Positions 14,037 through 20,083 of a stretch of DNA of 20,083 bases are shown piece after piece. The notes beneath the pieces are model-generated. The model saw nothing but the letters and a program-made list of their open reading frames with translations, was not told where the DNA came from and made no database searches. Numbering within the stretch: position 1 is the first letter of the stretch; the number at the start of each line of letters is the position of its first letter. Both the position numbers and the translations under genes were made by a program. Source of the stretch: DAOTTI01 sp034437795 (GTDB lineage Bacteria > Chloroflexota > UBA11872 > UBA12225); NCBI GenBank assembly GCA_034437795.1, contig DAOTTI010000106.1, positions 1-20,083 on the forward strand, in the 5' to 3' direction.

Positions 14037-14118
14037 CCAACTTGAAACCCGCCAGCGATGGTTGTAACCAGGTTGCAACGCTAGTTTGAACCTGGCTGAA
14101 ACGGCGCGACCCTATGCT
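14035..14118 (+). promoter_or_regulatory. Array of GTTGNAAC-like operator units and -10 box of the esterase-OpgC operon
   Basis: Four units stand in a row: GGTTGTAACC (14060-14069), GGTTGCAACG (14071-14080), GTTTGAACC (14084-14092) and GGCTGAAAC (14094-14102). Measured on their AAC triplets, they are spaced 11, 12 and 11 bp. Weaker units (ATAACC, TTGAAACC) lie at 14033-14049. The last unit occupies the -35 position, ending 10 nt before a -10-like TATGCT (14113-14118). This resembles promoters activated by PhoB/OmpR-type regulators, where direct repeats of 11 bp period replace the -35. The regulator is unknown. The same array stands before the hydrolase gene at 18474. Confidence 0.6.
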
Positions 14119-14142
14119 TCGTGCTAGAAGCAACCAGGGTTC

Positions 14143-15621
14143 ATGCGCCACTCCTTCTTCAGCACGGTCGTCGTCGTTATTACCTGCAGCGCAGCCGCCG
14201 CCGGCTGGTTCGGCGTGCGGCTCGCGCCACCGGAGGAGACCGCCTCCGTGCTGGCGGCATCGGCCGAGCGGGCCGACACGCTCCTCCCCGACGGGGCCCA
14301 GCCCGGGGTGCGCAATCGCGCGGCCTGGCAGCCATCGCCGATCCCGGGCCAGCCGGCGGCGAGCCAGCCCGCCCAGCAGGGGACGCTCCTGCCAACGCCA
14401 GCCGCCCAGCCGGGGACGCGCAGCCGCGCGGCCTGGCAGCCGTCGCCGATCCCGTCGCAGGCGCAAAGCCAGTCCAGCCAGGCGCGTCTACAGACGGGTC
14501 CGGCGCCCGCCGGCCTGCCGGCGCTGCCGTCCCTGGGCGCGGCGCCGGCCCTGGGTGGGGCCGCGGCGATGGCCCCGGGAGCATCCGGCGGCGACGCCGG
14601 CAACGCCGGCGCGTTGGGGAGCCTGCTCACCTCCGCCGGCTCCGGCTCGACCTACGCCGAGCTTGGATACACGCCCATCAGCCAGATGTTCACGACCGAC
14701 CGCCTGGAGGCCCTGTTCAATGGCGGCCTGCCGGAGGAGCGTGGCGTATGGCAGGAGCGCCGGTTCTTCAGCCCCGCCCTGGGGCGGGAGGAGGCGTACC
14801 TCGTCTGGCTCCCTCCAGGGTATGAGACGTCGAAGCAGCGGTATCCCACTCTCTATCTGCTGCACGGCGTGGGCGGCGCCAACGGCTTCGGCGTGGAGGA
14901 ATGGCTGGGCTACGCGCTTACCGAAGATCTGGACCGCATGCTGGCCCTGGGACTGATCGAGCCGATGATCGTGGTGCTACCCAACGGCGAGCAGGGGTAC
15001 TGGATCAACCACGCCAACGGCGGCCCGCGCTGGGCGGACTACGTGGCCAATGACCTGGTCAAGGATGTGGACAAGAACTTCCGCACCGAGGCCAGGCGCG
15101 AGCGGCGGGCCATTGGCGGGCTGTCTATGGGCGCGCACGGCGCGCTACAGCTGGCCCTGAACCGTCCGGACGTATTCGCCATCGCCGGCGCCCACAGCCC
15201 GACGCTGCGGCCGTTCGAAACGACCCCCGAGTTCTTTGGCGACCAGAAGTGGTTCGCCAAGTATGACCCGCTCTCGTTGGCGCGCAACACCGATGCGCCG
15301 GCCAAGCTGACCATCTGGATCGACGTCGGCCACCAGGACGACGAGTGGCGCCCGGGCGCGGAGGTCATGTACCGCGCGCTGCGGCAGAAGAACGCGGCGG
15401 TCGAGTTCCATCTGCTGGAAGGCGAGCACGAGGGCTGGTACTGGACCTATTATCTCCCTGAGTACCTTGATTTCTACTCGGCGGCGCTGCACGCCAGCGC
15501 CACGACGCCAAAGGGCGCGCCGGTGGTGCTCCGGCAGCCGCTGCTGGCTCGCGTAGCCTCCCTGGCTGCCGAGCCGGGGCTGGTCGCGCAGCCCATCCTG
15601 GCGCAGGCCGCGCAGCCCTGA
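14143..15621 (+). CDS. Exported or membrane-anchored esterase, Ag85/esterase-D-like alpha/beta hydrolase
   Basis: The 492-residue product starts with a hydrophobic segment (about 4-24) that could be a signal anchor. A 140-residue Ala/Pro/Gly/Gln-rich linker follows, in which an AAWQPSPIP motif occurs twice (60-68 and 96-104). The catalytic domain (about 180-450) belongs to the putative esterase/COG0627 group, which includes antigen 85 mycolyltransferases. It has YPTLYLLHGVGG (oxyanion region), GLSMGAHGA with nucleophile Ser328, acid candidates Asp394/Asp400 (IDVGHQDD) and His429 (GEHEGWYW). An extracytoplasmic acyl ester hydrolase or acyltransferase is likely. The OpgC-like gene follows 32 nt later in the same operon. 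The C-terminal 40 residues are again low-complexity. Only AGGG is seen as a possible ribosome binding site. Confidence 0.85.
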   Translation: MRHSFFSTVVVVITCSAAAAGWFGVRLAPPEETASVLAASAERADTLLPDGAQPGVRNRAAWQPSPIPGQPAASQPAQQGTLLPTPAAQPGTRSRAAWQPSPIPSQAQSQSSQARLQTGPAPAGLPALPSLGAAPALGGAAAMAPGASGGDAGNAGALGSLLTSAGSGSTYAELGYTPISQMFTTDRLEALFNGGLPEERGVWQERRFFSPALGREEAYLVWLPPGYETSKQRYPTLYLLHGVGGANGFGVEEWLGYALTEDLDRMLALGLIEPMIVVLPNGEQGYWINHANGGPRWADYVANDLVKDVDKNFRTEARRERRAIGGLSMGAHGALQLALNRPDVFAIAGAHSPTLRPFETTPEFFGDQKWFAKYDPLSLARNTDAPAKLTIWIDVGHQDDEWRPGAEVMYRALRQKNAAVEFHLLEGEHEGWYWTYYLPEYLDFYSAALHASATTPKGAPVVLRQPLLARVASLAAEPGLVAQPILAQAAQP

Positions 15622-15653
15622 GCCGCGCAGCCCCGCAGAACCCCTAGGGAGCC

Positions 15654-16991
15654 ATGACCCAAACCCTGGTGAAGGATGCGCCGGTGCCGCTGGCCGGCGG
15701 CACCGCTCCTCCTGGCGCGCCGCCGGCGCCGGCCGCGCCTGCTCGGCTACTCCCTCAGGCGCGGAGACCGGCCATGAGCGCTGAGCCACACCCTCAGCCG
15801 CCGGCGCCGGCGGTAGCGGTTAAGCCGCCGCCCCAGCCGCCGGTGGACGCTGCGCCTCCGCAGCGGCGGGCACGGCCCCACTGGCGCTACGAGGAAGCCG
15901 GCCGGCGCGACCTGCGCCTGGACTTCTTGCGCGGCTTCTGCGCCTTCGCCATGGTGGTCGACCATCTGGGCGGCGCGTCCTTCCTGTATCCCTTCACCGG
16001 CGGCAACACGTTCTTTGTCTCCGCCGCCGAGGGGTTCATCTTCCTTTCCGGGCTCCTGGTGGGGCTGATCTACGGCCCGCGCGTCCGGCGTGATGGCCTA
16101 GCGGCGGTGCAGCTCCACCTCCTGCGGCGCGCCTTCACGCTCTATCTCGTCACGCTGGGGCTGACCTTTACCTTCGTGGGGCTCTCGCGCCTGGCGGACA
16201 TGCCCTGGCTGCAGGACGTGGAGCCGTTCACGCCCCAGCTGGTGATCAGCCTGCTCACGCTCCACCGCACCTATTACCTGGTGGACGTGATGCTCCTGTA
16301 CACGCTGTTGCTGGCGATCGCGCCGCTGGCGGTGCTGCTCCTGGATGCCGGACGCACCTGGATCGTGGTCGCCATCTCCGCCGGCCTGTGGGCGCTGTAC
16401 CAGTGGGCGCCGGATGCAGTGCAGGTCCCCTGGCCGATCGTGCACAACGACACGTTCCAGGTGACGGCGTGGCAGCTGTGGTTCTTCGGCGGGATGGTGA
16501 TCGGCTATCACCGCGGGCGCATCTGGTCCGCGCTGAGCCGCCTGCCGCGGCTCCCGACCGTCCTGGCCCTCCTGATCCTGGCGGCTGGACTGGTCGCGCT
16601 ACGCCTCTCGAACGGCGCCCCGCTGGCGGTGATCATGGGCATGCCGGAAGGCCAGGCCGCCCTGGATCTGCTCTTCGATAAGCACGTGGTCCGGCCGGGG
16701 CGCCTGCTCGCCTTCGCCGTGTTCTTTCCCCTGCTGTATCTCGCACTCACCGAGCTGTGGCGGCCCCTGGCGCGGGCGCTGGGCTGGCTAATGATCCCCT
16801 TCGGCCAGAACGCGCTCTACGTCTACGCCATGCACCTCTTCGCCGTGTACCTGAGCGCCCTGCTGCTCCCGTACGTGCCGGGCTTCGACCGCTTCTCCGC
16901 CTGGCAGAACACGCCGGTGCAGCTGGCGGCCGTGCTCCTGATCTGGGTCATGGTCAAGCGCGAGGTGCTCTTTGACGTGATCCCACGCTAG
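15654..16991 (+). CDS. OpgC-like integral membrane acyltransferase
   Basis: The 445-residue product has a Pro/Ala-rich cytosolic N-terminus (1-80). The OpgC-type acyltransferase fold follows, starting DLRLDFLRGFCAFAMVVDHLGG (86-107) with the characteristic Arg and His104, then about nine to ten hydrophobic helices ending near residue 440. OpgC succinylates periplasmic glucans in Proteobacteria; related acyltransferases modify other envelope polysaccharides. In an organism of this kind the acceptor is unknown. AGGGAG precedes the ATG at 15654 by 5 nt; an internal ATG at 15774 is possible, since the first 80 residues are not conserved-looking. Co-transcription with an exported esterase suggests that one enzyme adds and the other removes or transfers acyl groups on an extracellular glycan, which is inference. 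Confidence 0.85.
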   Translation: MTQTLVKDAPVPLAGGTAPPGAPPAPAAPARLLPQARRPAMSAEPHPQPPAPAVAVKPPPQPPVDAAPPQRRARPHWRYEEAGRRDLRLDFLRGFCAFAMVVDHLGGASFLYPFTGGNTFFVSAAEGFIFLSGLLVGLIYGPRVRRDGLAAVQLHLLRRAFTLYLVTLGLTFTFVGLSRLADMPWLQDVEPFTPQLVISLLTLHRTYYLVDVMLLYTLLLAIAPLAVLLLDAGRTWIVVAISAGLWALYQWAPDAVQVPWPIVHNDTFQVTAWQLWFFGGMVIGYHRGRIWSALSRLPRLPTVLALLILAAGLVALRLSNGAPLAVIMGMPEGQAALDLLFDKHVVRPGRLLAFAVFFPLLYLALTELWRPLARALGWLMIPFGQNALYVYAMHLFAVYLSALLLPYVPGFDRFSAWQNTPVQLAAVLLIWVMVKREVLFDVIPR

Positions 16992-17035
16992 CCCGCCGTC
17001 TTCACCGGAGCGGGAGGGAGGACGTCACCCCCTAG

Positions 17036-17060
17036 CCCCCTCTCCATGTCGGAGAGGGGG
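17036..17060. terminator. 10 bp GGAGAGGGGG hairpin, first copy
   Basis: CCCCCTCTCC (17036-17045) pairs perfectly with GGAGAGGGGG (17051-17060), loop ATGTC. It lies 45 bp after the OpgC-like stop and opposite the end of the convergent hydrolase, so it may end transcription in one or both directions. No U-tract follows. Confidence 0.45.
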
Positions 17061-17163
17061 AATGACGGCCACGGGCGTGCGGCTTGGCGGTGCCGGGACG
17101 GAGGACGTCATCTCCTTCGGCCGGGGCCGCGCCGGGAGAGAGGCGAAGGACCTCACCCCCTAG

Positions 17164-17188
17164 CCCCCTCTCCGACACGGAGAGGGGG
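17164..17188. terminator. 10 bp GGAGAGGGGG hairpin, second copy
   Basis: CCCCCTCTCC (17164-17173) and GGAGAGGGGG (17179-17188) pair perfectly around GACAC. The stem equals that of the first copy while the loop differs, which suggests selection on the structure or recent duplication. Confidence 0.45.
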
Positions 17189-17328
17189 AACGACGGCCAC
17201 GGGGAGAGGGCCTCAACCGCGGGGGCCGCGACGCGTGGGAGGGGAGGGTGGTCCTTACCCCCTGCCCCCTCTCCGGCGTGCGGGAGCGGAGGAACAACGG
17301 CCGTGGCCTGGCGCCGCCTGGGTTGGTA

Positions 17329-18474
17329 CTAGACGCCGCGGGGTACGGCGGGGCGCGCCAGCGCGGAGAGGGCGCCGGGCGCGGCTCCGGCGGCCTCGGC
17401 GCCGTCGAGCGGCGCAGCCGTCGGCCCCTGAGGGGCAGGTGGCTCGGCGCGGAGCTGCCGGGCCGCATCCGTCAGGAAGGCGAGCACCGGTTCGAGCATG
17501 GCCGCGTTGACCTCATGCGCCGCGCCGGGCACGATGGCCACCTGCACCTGGAAGCCCAGCTGGGCCAGGACGTCGGCGAAGCGCTGCGCCCGCTCCAGGC
17601 GCGTCTTGCCGATGTACGGGTCCCACTGGCGCGGGACGTCGCCTTCGCGGTTATCGTTGGCACCCACGCCGATCAGAAAGCGCACGGTGGAGAGCGCCTG
17701 GAGGTCGATCGGATGGCCAAGGCGCTGCTCCAGGCCGGCCACACCGAACGGCATCGGCGCCGGCATGATCGCTCCGGCCACGGTCTTCACGATCGGCGCC
17801 GGCAGGGTGTAAGTGCCGGCGGAGAGAGAGGCCACGGCCTGCACCCGCTCGGGGGAGAACATGGTAAAGCGCAGGCCGGCCTGCCCGCCACGGGAGAAGC
17901 CGAAGATGAGCACGCGGTTGTGCAGGACGGCGCCCGTTTCGGCGGGAACGGCGTCCAGCAGGGTGGCCAGCTGCGGCAGCAGGCGGAGCTCCTCTTCGGC
18001 CAGGCTGGCCGGGTCGCGCCAGTCATTCCCATACGGCATCGTGGGCGCAATGACCGCCCAGCCCTGGGAGCGGGCATAGGGGAGCAGCAAGGAGGCCATG
18101 CCGGGCCCGCTGCCGTTCATGCCGTGCAGGACCAGGAGCGCAGGGCGGGGCTCATCCGGCCCTTCCGGCAGGTACAGCGTGTAGCCAGGGTGATCCGGCG
18201 TGGCGGGCACCTGAACGTCACGAGCGGGGAGTACCGGCACCGGCGGCGCGACGGTCGGCGGCCCCGCTGCGCCCTGGTCCCCAGCCGGAGTGATCGGCCC
18301 TTCGTCCGCGGCCCCGACCTGGCTGACCAGGGCGGCGGCCAGCCGGTCTCCCTGCAGGACCAGGACACCGGTCAGCGCCAGGAGCAGGGCCATGGCTGGC
18401 ACGGCAAGCAGCCGGCTCGCTGCCGCCAGGCGCCGTCCTACGACTTCCGCTCGCTCCACCGGGGACCGCACCAT
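17329..18474 (-). CDS. Membrane-anchored alpha/beta hydrolase
   Basis: The 381-residue product has a basic N-terminus and one transmembrane helix (about 22-41, LLAVPAMALLLALTGVLVLQ). A Pro/Ala-rich linker follows, then an alpha/beta hydrolase domain with LLVLHGMNGSG (oxyanion hole), IFGFSRGGQAG (nucleophile Ser194), a GVGANDNREGD acid loop (Asp274 or Asp279) and PGAAHEVN (His320). The domain probably faces outward and cleaves esters; the substrate is unknown. The ATG at 18474 is preferred over an upstream in-frame ATG at 18594. The latter would put the four-unit operator array inside the coding region and would add 40 residues rich in Thr/Gly with no known pattern. The C-terminal 40 residues are Ala/Pro low-complexity. 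It is convergent to the OpgC-like gene and shares its operator type with the esterase. Confidence 0.85.
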   Translation of the reverse strand: MVRSPVERAEVVGRRLAAASRLLAVPAMALLLALTGVLVLQGDRLAAALVSQVGAADEGPITPAGDQGAAGPPTVAPPVPVLPARDVQVPATPDHPGYTLYLPEGPDEPRPALLVLHGMNGSGPGMASLLLPYARSQGWAVIAPTMPYGNDWRDPASLAEEELRLLPQLATLLDAVPAETGAVLHNRVLIFGFSRGGQAGLRFTMFSPERVQAVASLSAGTYTLPAPIVKTVAGAIMPAPMPFGVAGLEQRLGHPIDLQALSTVRFLIGVGANDNREGDVPRQWDPYIGKTRLERAQRFADVLAQLGFQVQVAIVPGAAHEVNAAMLEPVLAFLTDAARQLRAEPPAPQGPTAAPLDGAEAAGAAPGALSALARPAVPRGV

Positions 18475-18491
18475 CCGTGCTCGCCAGATGT

Positions 18492-18561
18492 CGCATAGCC
18501 TACCATGAGCCGGCCCAGTTTGCAACCGGGTTGTAACCACGGTTGTAACCGGGCTGAAACC
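18492..18561 (-). promoter_or_regulatory. Array of GTTGNAAC-like operator units before the membrane-anchored hydrolase
   Basis: On the plus strand the units are GTTTGCAACC (18518-18527), GGTTGTAACC (18529-18538), GGTTGTAACC (18541-18550) and GGGCTGAAACC (18551-18561). Their AAC triplets are spaced 11, 12 and 11 bp, exactly as in the array at 14060-14102, and both arrays end with a GGCTGAAAC unit. Towards the gene, -10-like TAGGCT (18502-18497) or TATGCG (18497-18492) lies 15 or 20 nt from the nearest unit. The array sits 44 bp upstream of the ATG. Confidence 0.6.
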
Positions 18562-18590
18562 GCAGCCCGCGGCGCCGGTCAACGGGCCGA

Positions 18591-18830
18591 TCAAGGGTTG
18601 GCGTCAAGACGGACGAAGAGGGGGCGTGGCGCGGGACGACCCCGGTCCGCCGTTGCGGCCGTGCCGCGCCCACGTCGCCGGCGCCCGAACCAGCGGTCGA
18701 AGGCGGTGAGTACTTGGAGCGTGAGGCAGGCTGTGGTCAAAATGGTGGCGACGGTGGCATAGGCGACGACGGCGTAGCGGCCGACGTGGGTGATGGCAGC
18801 CACGAGCGCAAAGGTGGGAAATTCGAGCAT
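18591..18830 (-). CDS. Small hydrophobic protein of unknown function
   Basis: The 79-residue product has a hydrophobic N-terminal half (about residues 3-43, FPTFALVAAITHVGRYAVV and ATVATILTTACLTLQVLTAF) that could form two short or one long membrane helix. A very basic stretch FGRRRRGRG and a polar tail follow. Codon third positions are mostly G/C, as in the neighbours, which supports coding. The ATG at 18830 has only a weak GGTGG upstream. It lies downstream of the LCP gene on the same strand, separated by a repeat-filled 324 bp. No family is recognised. Confidence 0.5.
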   Translation of the reverse strand: MLEFPTFALVAAITHVGRYAVVAYATVATILTTACLTLQVLTAFDRWFGRRRRGRGTAATADRGRPAPRPLFVRLDANP

Positions 18831-18866
18831 GCCACCGTTGGGACGGAGCGGCCGCCGCCGGCGCCT

Positions 18867-18956
18867 CGCGCCCCCGTCGCGCGCGTGGGGTAGTCTGGGG
18901 TGGACCTGGGCGCACGCCAGGGCGAACCGCGCCCCCGTCGCGCGCGTGGGGTAGTC
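18867..18956. repeat. Two identical 29 bp repeats separated by 32 bp (CRISPR-like dimensions)
   Basis: The repeat at 18867-18895 recurs without a change at 18928-18956, with a different 32 bp sequence between. On the minus strand each repeat begins GACTACCCCACGCG and ends GACGGGGGCGCG, with CCCC and GGGG arms around a GC-rich core. Length, spacing and the CCCC at positions 6-9 resemble type I-E repeats, though the core is three bases longer than usual. No third repeat is found 61 bp to either side, and no cas gene is present. Confidence 0.75.
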
Positions 18957-19001
18957 GCAAGCGGAGCCATTACCCTGGCGCTATCCCGGGGAGCCGGGCT
19001 C

Positions 19002-19022
19002 AGTAGCGAGTAGCGAGTAGCA
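19002..19022. repeat. Three tandem heptamers (AGTAGCG, AGTAGCG, AGTAGCA)
   Basis: The 7 bp unit is repeated three times in phase, with one change in the last copy. Short heptamers of this type (ACTCGCT/CGCTACT on the other strand) are common between genes in several bacterial groups. Function is unknown. Confidence 0.75.
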
Positions 19023-19041
19023 AGGAAGGAGCTCTCTCCCA

Positions 19042-19066
19042 TGCCCTTTCCCACAGGGAGAGGGCA
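19042..19066 (-). terminator. 11 bp hairpin of the GGGAGAGGG family after the LCP gene
   Basis: TGCCCTTTCCC (19042-19052) pairs with GGGAGAGGGCA (19056-19066), with one G-T mismatch that is a G-U pair in RNA. The loop is ACA on the plus strand. It lies about 90 bp past the LCP stop on the minus strand, a suitable site for transcription end, but without a U-run. Confidence 0.4.
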
Positions 19067-19154
19067 CGGTGTTTTCACCCTAGCCTGCTCCCAGAGGGAG
19101 ATGGGGACTGACTGACCGCGACGGATGATCCGGGCGAGGCGCAGGCATCGGCGG

Positions 19155-20083
19155 TCAGTCGTCCGCGACGGGATCGGCGGGAGGAGTGTCGGGCGCGAAG
19201 CCGTCGTCGGCGCCGGACACGTCGCCCCCTCCCTGGGCGAGGGGGGCGCCGACCGGCGGCACGAGCAGCGAGCGGACGGTGGGGGGCGAGGCGACGGTAG
19301 CCCCCGCCGAGGTATCGGCGAGCACGGTCGCGACGTCCTGGCGGATGCGGGCCAGGTTGGGCTCAATGGCGTACAGGTCAGGGCGGTTGATGACGCGGCC
19401 GTAGGCCGGCGGCTGCAGGACGAGGCTGCGCACGCCGGCGACGTCGCGGGAGGCGCCCAGCCTGGCCAGGGCCAGCGCTTCCCGCGGGGAGATGTCCGTC
19501 TGCACGGCGTCGGCCAGGGTGCTCATCAGCACCGGCAGCCGGGCGAGGGTGCGCGGGTCGCGCAGGCGCTCCTTGAGGCTGAGCAGCAGACGCTGCTGCC
19601 GGTACCCACGATCGAAGTCATCGGAGCCGTGTCGCGAGCGGGCGTACCAGAGCGCGCGCTCGCCGTCGAGCCATTGCAGGCCGGCCGGGATGTGGATGCG
19701 CCGGATGGAGTAGTCTTCGTTGGGGTACTCATCGTCGCGAATGGGGCGCTCCACGTCGACGACGACACCGCCGATGGCGTCGATCACGTTGCGAAAGGCG
19801 GCGATGTCGATGGACGCCCAGCGATGGATCGGCTGGCCGAGCAGGTCGCTCACCACCTGGATGGCCAGCGGGGGACCGCCCTCACGATAGGCGGCGTTGA
19901 TCTTCTCCGGCCCGACGCCGGGGATGGTGAGGTAGAGGTCCCGCGGGATCGAGATCATGGCCGCGCCCTGGAGGCCGGGATCCACGCTGACCAGCAGGAT
20001 GGTGTCGCTATTGCCCCAGGGGCGGGCGGCCGCCTCCTGGGGGCGGCGGTCGGTGCCGAGCAGGAGGACGTTGAGGCGGCTGG
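19155..20083 (-). CDS. LytR-CpsA-Psr (LCP) family protein, 5' end outside window
   Basis: The 308 visible residues begin inside the LCP domain and contain its usual series. They are RLNVLLLGTDRR, SDTILLVSVDP, MISIPRDLYLTIPG with KINAAY, a GGVVVDVERP strand, and WYARSRHGSDDFDRGYRQQ. The conserved Asp and Arg residues that bind the pyrophosphate of polyprenyl-linked glycans are present. LCP proteins transfer such glycans (wall teichoic acids, arabinogalactan, capsule) onto the cell wall at the outer face of the membrane. The N-terminal membrane helix should lie beyond the window edge. The C-terminal 50 residues (after about 260 of the visible part) are Pro/Gly/Asp-rich. The gene supports an envelope-glycan theme for this side of the window. 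Confidence 0.92.
   Translation of the reverse strand, partial: SRLNVLLLGTDRRPQEAAARPWGNSDTILLVSVDPGLQGAAMISIPRDLYLTIPGVGPEKINAAYREGGPPLAIQVVSDLLGQPIHRWASIDIAAFRNVIDAIGGVVVDVERPIRDDEYPNEDYSIRRIHIPAGLQWLDGERALWYARSRHGSDDFDRGYRQQRLLLSLKERLRDPRTLARLPVLMSTLADAVQTDISPREALALARLGASRDVAGVRSLVLQPPAYGRVINRPDLYAIEPNLARIRQDVATVLADTSAGATVASPPTVRSLLVPPVGAPLAQGGGDVSGADDGFAPDTPPADPVADD

Larger units (their letters stand above)
16992..17328. repeat. Convergent intergenic region with three copies of a hairpin/GC-rich repeat
   Basis: The whole gap is repeats. Two near-identical units have the form CCCTAGCCCCCTCTCC, loop, GGAGAGGGGGAA, GACGGCCACGG (hairpins at 17036-17060 and 17164-17188, 128 bp apart). A third, degenerate one starts near 17260. 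Between the first two lies a segment related to copy A at 226-340, including GTGCGGCTTGGC and CCTTCGGCCGGGGCCGCGCCG. No gene is supported here. Confidence 0.7.
18831..19154. other. Repeat-filled gap downstream of the LCP gene
   Basis: No gene is supported. From left to right it contains a pair of 29 bp direct repeats with 32 bp between (18867-18956), a triple heptamer AGTAGCG (19002-19022) and a GGGAGAGGG hairpin with a degenerate neighbour (19042-19110). Confidence 0.6.

Noticed and set aside
17248..18498. A 416-codon plus-strand open frame over the membrane-anchored hydrolase
   Set aside because: It is antisense to a gene with a full catalytic triad and membrane anchor. Its translation is Arg/Gly/His-rich and runs into the repeats.
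17329..18594. Longer start (ATG at 18594) for the membrane-anchored hydrolase
   Set aside because: The added 40 residues look non-coding and would place the conserved operator array inside the gene.

Overview
This 20 kb window comes from a GC-rich bacterial chromosome with compact genes, strongly G/C-ending codons, and Shine-Dalgarno sites at some genes but not others. The gene families and the GGGAGAGGG-type intergenic hairpins suggest a Chloroflexota-like (Thermomicrobia/Sphaerobacter-type) genome. That placement is inference; a GC-rich actinobacterium or other phylum cannot be excluded. No rRNA, tRNA, transposase or phage gene was seen.

Left part (1-9560), mostly metabolic. It opens with the tail of a small membrane protein, two large stem-loops and a membrane-anchored coiled-coil protein. 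Next come the alpha and beta E1 subunits of a thiamine-diphosphate 2-oxoacid dehydrogenase, without E2 or E3. After a repeat-filled gap lies a probable two-gene unit (SelA-like PLP enzyme, Eis-like GNAT acetyltransferase). A uridine-kinase-like P-loop kinase, a Gfo/Idh/MocA oxidoreductase and a convergent D-2-hydroxyacid dehydrogenase follow. The SelA-like, Gfo/Idh and hydroxyacid dehydrogenase genes, with the TIM-barrel isomerase further right, suggest catabolism of sugars or sugar acids, but no complete pathway can be read.

Middle (9560-14040). A poorly coding stretch precedes a small multi-spanning membrane protein whose start is unclear. Next is a translationally coupled minus-strand pair: an XRE-type repressor and an ImmA/IrrE-like protein that has lost the catalytic Glu of its HExxH motif. 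Between this pair and yjbQ is a region with several strong nested stem-loops. YjbQ is followed by a sugar phosphate isomerase/epimerase-like protein.

Right part (14040-20083), cell-envelope genes: a secreted or anchored Ag85/esterase-D-like hydrolase, an OpgC-like membrane acyltransferase, a convergent membrane-anchored alpha/beta hydrolase, a small membrane protein and a LytR-CpsA-Psr protein cut by the window end. The promoters of the two hydrolases, 4.4 kb apart and facing each other, carry the same array of four GTTGNAAC-like units with identical 11-12-11 bp spacing. This suggests that the convergent set is controlled by one regulator and works together, perhaps in acyl modification of an envelope glycan. 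This is the strongest candidate here for an undescribed system.

Several gene ends carry relatives of two repeat types: GGGAGAGGG hairpins, which may act as terminators, and a roughly 110 bp GC-rich element with copies near 226, 3246 and 17045. Two 29 bp repeats separated by 32 bp near 18.9 kb have the dimensions of a one-spacer type I-E CRISPR remnant.
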